Below are positions 58,325 to 64,000 of a stretch of DNA of 64,000 nucleotides, one piece after another. The translations under genes were made by a program, and so were the position numbers. This stretch comes from an uncultured Lachnospiraceae bacterium (GTDB lineage Bacteria > Bacillota > Clostridia > Lachnospirales > Lachnospiraceae): NCBI GenBank assembly GCA_947629525.1, contig CANREB010000001.1:207734-271733 (forward strand), in the 5' to 3' direction. The first letter of the stretch is position 1. The number at the start of each line of letters is the position of its first letter. Under the pieces are notes generated by a model that saw only the letters and a list, made by a program, of their open reading frames with translations, did not search any database and was not told the origin of the DNA.

Positions 58325-61320
58325 TACCTGCCCTCCTTACAACGTTCTATAATCTCCCGCACTTTGTTAACGGTAGGCACTTCATACTCTTTAACTGTCT
58401 TCCCGTCAACAATATACCCGAATTCCTCAAGTTTTCTCTGTGTTTCACGCTTGACACTCTTTTGCGCATCGTCAAGCGCCTCTCTTACAGTCTCGCTTTT
58501 GGCATTCAGCACCACCATGTTATACGCATCCGAAAGTTCACGCTCAACCATATAGCTTGCCAAAGCCCTTGGCGCTTCAAGCGTCCACTCGAGCTGTTCG
58601 AGAATAACTTCCTTATCGTCGCTGTCCCATGGAAGCTGGGCAAATGCCTCCGCGTTTGCCGTATTCCAATAATACTCGTCTCCATATGTGATTTGAAGCC
58701 GCTGTCCAAACTCTGCCTGAACCGCTGCGCTTGACCACCATTTTACAAACTCCCATGCCTGCTGTTCTCTTTCGGGTGTAGATTCAAACAGGAAAGTTGC
58801 CTCCGCGCCTGCGGAAGAATATCTCATTACTTTTCCGTTCTCATCTTTTACCCCCGGTATAAGCGCTACGCCCCACGAACCTTCTATTTCAGGAGCGGCA
58901 TTTGAGATCATATTATAATTTCCAAAATCCGATATACCTATCGGATAATCACCGTTCCTGAAATGCTGATAAAAATTCGGCACGTCCTTGGGAAGATTGT
59001 ATATCGTAAACAGGTTCGTAAGAGTTGTAAAGCCTTCTACCATAGCCTCGCTCGTGAGCGTGGCATTACTTACCGAACCATCATACAGGCTTGCGCCGCT
59101 TTGGAAAAGTATCGGCGTTGTATCAAGGAAAGTCTTCATTCCTACCGTCCTTGCCGTCGGATAATAAAAGTTCAGTCCCCTCATCTGTAAATCAGGAAGC
59201 ATAGCTTCAACTTCCTCAAGAGTAGACGGTACGCCAAGCCCCAGTTTATCAAGAATATCTTTCCTGTAAAACATCACCTGAAAATTCATGGTTTCCGGAA
59301 TGGCATATATACTTTCCCCTATAACGTACGGCATTATAAGCCCTGCATTATAGCGCTGTGCAATATCCGCAAAATCATCAAATTCGGTAAGATCTTTCAA
59401 CGCGCCTCTTATTCCGAGTTCGAACGGAATTGAATAATTTACACCCGTTGCCACATCAGGGGAATCGCCTGATGCGTTTGCAAGGACAAGCTTTGTCTGG
59501 TCGGGCATAAGCGACAGATCTACCTCTATTCCCGTAGCAGGCGTAAACTGTTCATTTATCATAAGCTGCATAATCTCAAGATGCTGTCTTGAACGATTGA
59601 CAGATACCTGAAGATGTTCAGGATCAGTATTTGTCGAAGAATATGCCTGTTCACCAAACGAAGTAAAAAATCTGACAATACCAAGCCAGCCCTTTACAAA
59701 AATATTTTTGTGTTTTGGAAGCTGTTTCTCAGAATCGTTCTGATACAGATAAATGCTGTCAAGCGAAAATGCGTTTCCGTTGAGGCTGTCTATTAAGTTT
59801 GCAAGGTGCTGGTTTACTGACGATGTGCTTGTCGCAAGTTCATCAATACGGTATATAAGTTCATCCGGTTTCTTGGCAAGACTTCTTAACTGGTTTTCCG
59901 CGATCTTAACCGAAGAAAACGCCGCTATTTTATCTTTTTGGGGATTATATACTCTCGCATTCTCCATTACCTGACTAAGCTCATCCGCCCACTGTGTCAT
60001 TGTGCTTCCTATATTGGGGATGTACGCTTCCAGTGAGAAATCCCTGTACTTATCTTTGTTCGTTCCCGCCACTTTAGTGACTTCAAGCGAGAGGTCGTTT
60101 ACACGGCTCATAACCTGTTCTATCGTTTCAAGCGCTTCCCGTACCGGTTCCATGCTTATCTGCATTGATATCGTATGCGTACCCGCCTCGAGAGGAATGC
60201 TTACTTTATTATTGTCAGCATCTCTCATCGTGTACATTTCATATTTTTTCTCATATGCGAATGCATGGTTTTTGAACTCTGTATTCGGGATCCTGCCATC
60301 TATCTTTATATCCATAAATACAGGGAAATCCGATTTATCACTCTGACTGTAGTGAAACGCCAAATAATAGTTTCCCGCATTCTCCACATTAAACGTATAT
60401 GTAATTTCCTGTCCGCCATCCCCGAACGAAGTACTGTCAACCGTATTCATTACACGTTTTGACGACTGGTAGGGATACAGATCGGGGTCGTATTCGCAGG
60501 ATGCGTGAATTGCGGAATTGTTCCTGTATGTAAAATCCTCCGCCTGTATCTCGACAAACCCGCTGCCCTGTGCCTCCTGTGAACCCTGATATGTCTCAAC
60601 AACAGGCTTTTGCGTAAGGTAAACATTGCCCAGAAGCAGCGTTCCTTCGCCAAGGCTCAGCGTTATTTTATTTTTTCCCTGATCAAGTTCTATACCGAGC
60701 GGTTCGGTATATCGGTAAGTCGAATCCTGTATATATTTGCTCTGCCAGTCATAAACTTTATCAGGCATGCTTACCACTTCATTACCGTAACTGTCATAAA
60801 CCTTTTCCGGTTTTGCCGTCCATTTGCTTTCAAGCACCTGCTGGCGCATCTCAAAAAACGGATACTCGTCGTTTATCATCACGCTTGCTTCCACCGGAAG
60901 AATTGATTCGCTGTCTGCCAGATAATCAAATTTCATATAGTAAACTGCCGGCTGCTTCACATCGATCTCCAGTTGCGCCGTTCCTTTCTGACCAAGCGAC
61001 AGTACGTCGGCGCTCTCGGTATATCCTAGTGTATCCTGCACGATTTTCCCATCGCCGCCTTTGTAGATATCGCTTACCGCAAAGCTTATGTCATCGCCTT
61101 GGTATTCGGGAAACGTGTATCCTGAGCTTATCTTAGTATACCCGTTATCAAGACGTTCATTTGCAAAGCTTTCCTGTATCTGTGTACCGGATGCTGTCTG
61201 CACAGTCTGTGACTGCGCATCTTCGGCAGCCGCCGAATTTAAAGCAGAGAATGACGACGCCGCAACGCACACTGCTATGCCCAGCGCCAGCATACGTTTT
61301 GGTTTCACATATTTTTTCAT
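58324..61320 (-). CDS. Very large solute-binding protein with N-terminal carbohydrate-binding-like modules
   Basis: The 998-residue secreted protein is about twice the size of normal family 1 receptors. It has a signal peptide (about 1-32, no lipobox), a first beta-sandwich module (about 75-240), and a second CBM6/CBM35-like module (about 255-395). The latter carries FVEIQAEDF and [20 protein letters not shown] helical stretch (about 395-560) and the solute-binding fold (about 570-998) follow. It probably tethers polysaccharide or its fragments and passes them to the first permease set. It heads the operon; promoter at 61400-61428. Confidence 0.88.
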   Translation of the reverse strand: MKKYVKPKRMLALGIAVCVAASSFSALNSAAAEDAQSQTVQTASGTQIQESFANERLDNGYTKISSGYTFPEYQGDDISFAVSDIYKGGDGKIVQDTLGYTESADVLSLGQKGTAQLEIDVKQPAVYYMKFDYLADSESILPVEASVMINDEYPFFEMRQQVLESKWTAKPEKVYDSYGNEVVSMPDKVYDWQSKYIQDSTYRYTEPLGIELDQGKNKITLSLGEGTLLLGNVYLTQKPVVETYQGSQEAQGSGFVEIQAEDFTYRNNSAIHASCEYDPDLYPYQSSKRVMNTVDSTSFGDGGQEITYTFNVENAGNYYLAFHYSQSDKSDFPVFMDIKIDGRIPNTEFKNHAFAYEKKYEMYTMRDADNNKVSIPLEAGTHTISMQISMEPVREALETIEQVMSRVNDLSLEVTKVAGTNKDKYRDFSLEAYIPNIGSTMTQWADELSQVMENARVYNPQKDKIAAFSSVKIAENQLRSLAKKPDELIYRIDELATSTSSVNQHLANLIDSLNGNAFSLDSIYLYQNDSEKQLPKHKNIFVKGWLGIVRFFTSFGEQAYSSTNTDPEHLQVSVNRSRQHLEIMQLMINEQFTPATGIEVDLSLMPDQTKLVLANASGDSPDVATGVNYSIPFELGIRGALKDLTEFDDFADIAQRYNAGLIMPYVIGESIYAIPETMNFQVMFYRKDILDKLGLGVPSTLEEVEAMLPDLQMRGLNFYYPTARTVGMKTFLDTTPILFQSGASLYDGSVSNATLTSEAMVEGFTTLTNLFTIYNLPKDVPNFYQHFRNGDYPIGISDFGNYNMISNAAPEIEGSWGVALIPGVKDENGKVMRYSSAGAEATFLFESTPEREQQAWEFVKWWSSAAVQAEFGQRLQITYGDEYYWNTANAEAFAQLPWDSDDKEVILEQLEWTLEAPRALASYMVERELSDAYNMVVLNAKSETVREALDDAQKSVKRETQRKLEEFGYIVDGKTVKEYEVPTVNKVREIIERCKEGR

Positions 61321-61399
61321 ACTAATGACCCAACCTTTCCGTTGCTGTTTGTTCGTTTTATTTTTCGATTAATTATTTTAGTATTTTCTTTATGATTTT

Positions 61400-61428
61400 A
61401 ATTTACGCTATATAAGTTTAAAAGTCAA
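61400..61428 (-). promoter_or_regulatory. Promoter of the import operon, with TACTAAA site
   Basis: On the minus strand TTGACT (61423-61428) and TAAATT (61400-61405) are 17 bases apart. About 11-17 bases past the probable start of transcription lies TACTAAA (plus strand 61377-61383, TTTAGTA), a half-site also found doubled in the divergent promoter. The stretch 61429-61620 is AT-rich and holds nothing else I can name. Confidence 0.65.
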
Positions 61429-61620
61429 GCTATAATATAATTGTTTTTGTTAATTTTTACGCACTTATCCGTTGTGTTTTAAGGTATTAAAAGCACTTTT
61501 GTATGTTTTTACGAAATTGTGCATCTGTTTTTGTGCATATTGACTTCTGTGTCTGTTTTTAAAAATGTATGTATTTTTCAATCATTATATACATTTAAAA
61601 CATTTTTAATCATTTTAGTC

Positions 61621-61649
61621 TTGACTTTAATTTTAGTAATCAATATACT
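61621..61649 (+). promoter_or_regulatory. Promoter of the divergent regulator
   Basis: TTGACT (61621-61626) and TATACT (61644-61649) with a 17-base spacer form a strong sigma-A promoter, 43 bases before the start codon. Confidence 0.75.
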
Positions 61650-61652
61650 AAA
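61632..61652 (+). promoter_or_regulatory. Candidate operator: perfect inverted repeat over the -10 box
   Basis: TTTAGTA (61632-61638) and TACTAAA (61646-61652) flank a 7-base spacer and overlap the -10 box of the regulator promoter. It is a typical place and size for an autoregulatory ArsR/winged-helix dimer. The half-site recurs in the import-operon leader (61377-61383). Confidence 0.55.
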
Positions 61653-61691
61653 GTTATACATTATACAGCAAGCTGAATGGGGGAATTTTTT

Positions 61692-62627
61692 ATGCTATAT
61701 TTTCGCTCTATAGGAGATGCCGAAAATGTCTTTAAAGCGCTAAGCACTCCAATGCGCCTTAAAATAATGGAAATGATCTATCAGGATGATTCGCTCAGTA
61801 TGAATGACCTTGCGGAAGCGCTCGGTCTTACCAACGGCGCAATCTCAATGCATGTCAGCAAACTCGAGGAAGCAGGGCTTGTCCGAATAAAAGTCACATC
61901 CGGCAAACGCGGCACTATGAAAATCGTGCGTCCGCGCTACGACAGACTTATGATCGACCTTGCCCCGGTAAAAGAGGCAAGACACTGCTACACGGACGAT
62001 ATACGTATCGGATATTATACCGTATGTCATGGAACGCCTACATGCGGGCTTGCAACCGGTAAAGAAATAATCGGTTCTCTTGACGACCCGAGAGTATTCT
62101 CATTTCCCGACAGGTTTCAAGCCGGAATACTATGGTTCTCAAGCGGATATGTTGAATACAACCTTCCCAACCATATACAGCCCGGTCAGACACTCACGGA
62201 ACTTCAGATCTCATTTGAGATATCTTCCGAGTGTCCGGAAACAAACGACAATTACCCGTCGGATATTTATTTTTCGATCAATCAGATACCTCTTGGAATA
62301 TGGATAAGCCCGGGCGACTATGGCGGGCGGAGCGGATATGTATCGCCTGCATGGTGGCCTGAACAGCTCAACCAATATGGACTTTTAAAAACTCTTATCA
62401 TAAACAGTGACGGAGTGTTTATGGATGGCACCAACAAGCTGTCTGATACAACTATTCAGGATTTGAATATTGATTATAGCAGCTATATAACATTTCGTTT
62501 CGAAGTGCCAAAAGACACAGCAAACTGCGGAGGCTGCACGCTTTTTGGCGAAGACTTCGGGGATCACAATCAGGCTATCAGGATCAAAGCATATTATGAT
62601 GAAGATAAGGAAAACGCCGCCATTTAA
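61692..62627 (+). CDS. ArsR-type winged-helix regulator with large C-terminal domain
   Basis: The 311-residue protein has an ArsR-like winged helix (about 8-80: FKALSTPMRLKIMEMIYQDD, LTNGAISMHVSKLEEAGLV). A 200-residue beta-rich domain follows (about 105-311; ILWFSSGYVEYNLPN, DIYFSINQIPLGIWIS). ArsR metal-site Cys motifs are lacking, although Cys pairs occur at its start and end (CHGTPTCG, NCGGCTLFG). The extra domain resembles a jelly roll and could bind a sugar. Divergent to the import operon, it is the likely regulator. The start at 61692 (MLYFRS) has GGGGG about nine bases upstream. Confidence 0.85.
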   Translation: MLYFRSIGDAENVFKALSTPMRLKIMEMIYQDDSLSMNDLAEALGLTNGAISMHVSKLEEAGLVRIKVTSGKRGTMKIVRPRYDRLMIDLAPVKEARHCYTDDIRIGYYTVCHGTPTCGLATGKEIIGSLDDPRVFSFPDRFQAGILWFSSGYVEYNLPNHIQPGQTLTELQISFEISSECPETNDNYPSDIYFSINQIPLGIWISPGDYGGRSGYVSPAWWPEQLNQYGLLKTLIINSDGVFMDGTNKLSDTTIQDLNIDYSSYITFRFEVPKDTANCGGCTLFGEDFGDHNQAIRIKAYYDEDKENAAI

Positions 62628-62641
62628 AGCGGCGTTTTTTT
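62613..62641 (+). terminator. Terminator of the ArsR-type regulator
   Basis: AACGCCGC (62613-62620) and GCGGCGTT (62629-62636) form an 8-bp stem with an 8-base loop and a run of eight T. The stop codon (62625-62627) lies in the loop. Confidence 0.9.
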
Positions 62642-62731
62642 GTTGCATTTATTACCAGAATATAATTACCTCTTTTATCAGAAATTATTATTGTGACATA
62701 TTAATTTTTTATACACGGAGGTAAATGTATT

Positions 62732-63199
62732 ATGGAAAATTCTGCTTCTTGTAACTGCAATTTTACCGCTGAAACACTTGCGATGGGTTCATTCCCCATT
62801 CAGGAGTGGTGCGAGCCGTATGAACTTGGCACCGCGCTTTACAGCGGTACTGTTTTTCCGTGCCTTAACCTGAATTTTTATGCTGCGGAGGATATTCCAT
62901 GTCCGTTCTGCGGCAAAACAGCCGACTCAAAGCTTTCCGAGCAGGAAAAGGCACTGAACGATATATGCATGGTGGGCTTTGCGATAAACGATCTCACTCT
63001 TTATCTTGACACCCACCCGGACTGTAAAAATGGCACAAAGCTGCTCAAAGAGCTGCTTCAAAAACGCCTCGACGGGCTTGCCGACTACGCAAATAAATAT
63101 AATCCGCTTACGCAGCTTTCTATAGTGACGGGAACGCCCGACACAGACAAATACACATGGGACGAAGGTCCTTTGCCTTGGGAAGGGGGTAATCTGTAA
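62732..63199 (+). CDS. cotJAB: Fused CotJA-CotJB spore-coat protein
   Basis: Spore-coat proteins CotJA and CotJB are normally separate small proteins. Here residues about 16-50 (MGSFPIQEWCEPYELGTALY, SGTVFPCLNLNF) match CotJA. After a short linker with CPFCG, residues about 70-152 match CotJB: VGFAINDLTLYLDTHPDC, the helix LLKELLQKRLDGLADY, and the end YTWDEGPLPWEGG. There is no stop or frameshift between them. GGAGG precedes the ATG. The stop codon overlaps the start of cotJC by one base. It is expected in the forespore-surrounding mother cell. Confidence 0.82.
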   Translation: MENSASCNCNFTAETLAMGSFPIQEWCEPYELGTALYSGTVFPCLNLNFYAAEDIPCPFCGKTADSKLSEQEKALNDICMVGFAINDLTLYLDTHPDCKNGTKLLKELLQKRLDGLADYANKYNPLTQLSIVTGTPDTDKYTWDEGPLPWEGGNL

Positions 63200-63834
63200 T
63201 GTGGGCTTATGAAAAAAGACTTCAATATCCTGTAAAAATCAAAAAGACCTGTCCAAAGACGGCACAGCTTATCATCAGCCAGTACGGCGGACCTGACGGC
63301 GAACTTTCGGCGTCAATGAGGTATCTTGCACAGAGATATTCAATGCCTGTAAAAAAAGTCGGCGGACTTTTGACCGACATAGGCACTGAAGAAATAAACC
63401 ATATGGAAATTATCTGTGCTATGGTTTACCAGCTTACGAAAAACCTTACACCTGAGCAGGCAAAAGAAGCGGGGTTTGATGCGTACTATATCGACCACAC
63501 AACAGGGCTTTGGCCACAGGCGGCAGCAGGAGTGCCTTTTACCGCGCTTGAATTTCAGTCGAAAGGTGATGCGTTTGCAGACCTTTACGAAGATCTTGCT
63601 GCCGAGCAGAAAGCGCGCACGGTATATGACAATCTGCTGCGCGTGATCGATGAGCCTGATGTCAGGGCACCGCTAAAGTATCTCAGGCAGCGCGAGATAG
63701 TGCATTTCCAACGGTTTGGAGAAGCTATCGAGATGACTAAGGACAAGCTTGACTTTAAGAATTTTTATTACTTTAACGCTGAATTTGATAAAAAGATGTT
63801 TGATAAGAAGATATATGATGACAGCGTTAAATAG
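63199..63834 (+). CDS. cotJC: Spore-coat manganese-catalase-like protein CotJC
   Basis: The 211-residue ferritin-like four-helix protein has Glu/His metal ligands: GELSASMRYLAQRY, TEEINHMEIICAMVYQL and YLRQREIVHFQRFGEAIE. This is the CotJC family, related to Mn catalase. It has a Phe/Tyr/Lys-rich tail (FKNFYYFNAEFDKKMFDKKI). It follows cotJAB with a one-base overlap (TAATG), so both are coupled. It likely sits in the coat or outer spore layers and may detoxify peroxide. Confidence 0.92.
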   Translation: MWAYEKRLQYPVKIKKTCPKTAQLIISQYGGPDGELSASMRYLAQRYSMPVKKVGGLLTDIGTEEINHMEIICAMVYQLTKNLTPEQAKEAGFDAYYIDHTTGLWPQAAAGVPFTALEFQSKGDAFADLYEDLAAEQKARTVYDNLLRVIDEPDVRAPLKYLRQREIVHFQRFGEAIEMTKDKLDFKNFYYFNAEFDKKMFDKKIYDDSVK

Positions 63835-63847
63835 GTGACTATGAAGA

Positions 63848-63895
63848 AACGGCTGTGGAATTTCCTTTTTGGGTGGAATTTCATAGCCGTTTTAA
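63848..63895 (+). terminator. Terminator of the cotJ operon
   Basis: A stem of 17 pairs, some G-U, runs from AACGGCT (63848-63854) through GTGGAATTTC to AGCCGTT (63885-63891), followed by TTT. The bases 63896-64000 contain no gene I can recognise. Confidence 0.8.
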
Positions 63896-64000
63896 AGTTA
63901 TTTTCATTCCTCAGATTTCCTTAGAGCCTATGAAGAAAAGTCTGTAAATATTGATCTTCTATGATAATTAATAGGGATGAACGGTATTATCAGCCGTTTG

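Noticed and set aside
62642..62731. A sigma-E or sigma-K promoter before cotJAB (CATATT near 62697)
   Set aside because: The -10-like box has no convincing -35 partner at the right spacing, so it is not listed as a feature.

Overview
The window comes from a flagellated, spore-forming Firmicute, most likely a Clostridia of the Lachnospiraceae type. Base composition is moderately low in GC. The gene orders are typical Firmicute ones: cdaA-ybbR-glmM, mbl-flhO-flhP, hrcA-grpE-dnaK-dnaJ with a CIRCE operator, and ireB-ruvX-DUF1292. A type III glutamine synthetase, RNase J and a cotJ spore-coat operon point the same way. No phage, insertion sequence, CRISPR array or rRNA is visible. Almost every gene lies on the minus strand; the exceptions are a YjfB-like protein, an HPr-like protein, one regulator and the cotJ operon.

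Region 1-9.2 kb: the 5' part of rmlD, ptsH (HPr), glmM, ybbR and the c-di-AMP cyclase cdaA, two unassigned membrane proteins, then yvyF, comFC and recD2. Region 9.3-12.4 kb: a small flagellar/cell-shape operon (mbl, two rod/hook proteins and an FlgJ-like rod-binding protein) ending in a strong terminator. Region 12.6-24.5 kb: uvrA and uvrB, a division-wall module (ftsE, ftsX, a coiled-coil M23 hydrolase, a C-terminal processing protease), a PucR-type regulator, yjfB, cvfB and tRNA-Gln(CUG).

Region 24.6-36.3 kb: glnN with an attenuator-like leader; a U32 protein and TrmR, which look like the tRNA wobble-uridine hydroxylation/methylation pair; a truncated MltG-like protein; RNase J; DUF1292-ruvX-ireB; mtaB; a His-less, Crh-like HPr protein; thiI and its cysteine desulfurase. 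Region 36.4-45.4 kb: a chemoreceptor ending in a PilZ domain, rsmE, prmA and the heat-shock operon dnaJ-dnaK-grpE-hrcA. Between 45.4 and 45.85 kb there is no gene but there are two striking fold-back sequences. One has a 31-bp stem. The other has a 23-bp perfect stem, and its core recurs as the terminator of glnN.

Region 45.8-62.6 kb is the accessory part and the best candidate for an undescribed system. It is a probable 13-kb operon holding two complete sugar-type ABC import sets (two solute-binding proteins, four permeases, no ATPase). Between them lie an NHL-propeller/TPR/Yip1 membrane protein and a membrane-anchored protein of the DUF5696 kind that looks to me like an unrecognised glycosidase. 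The first solute-binding protein carries two N-terminal carbohydrate-binding-like modules. A GH43 arabinanase lipoprotein, a cupin and a coiled-coil lipoprotein follow. A divergent ArsR-type regulator with a large extra C-terminal domain sits at the head, and a TACTAAA motif occurs in both divergent promoter regions. I infer capture and import of a plant-type (arabinose-containing?) glycan. The window ends with a cotJ operon in which cotJA and cotJB are fused.
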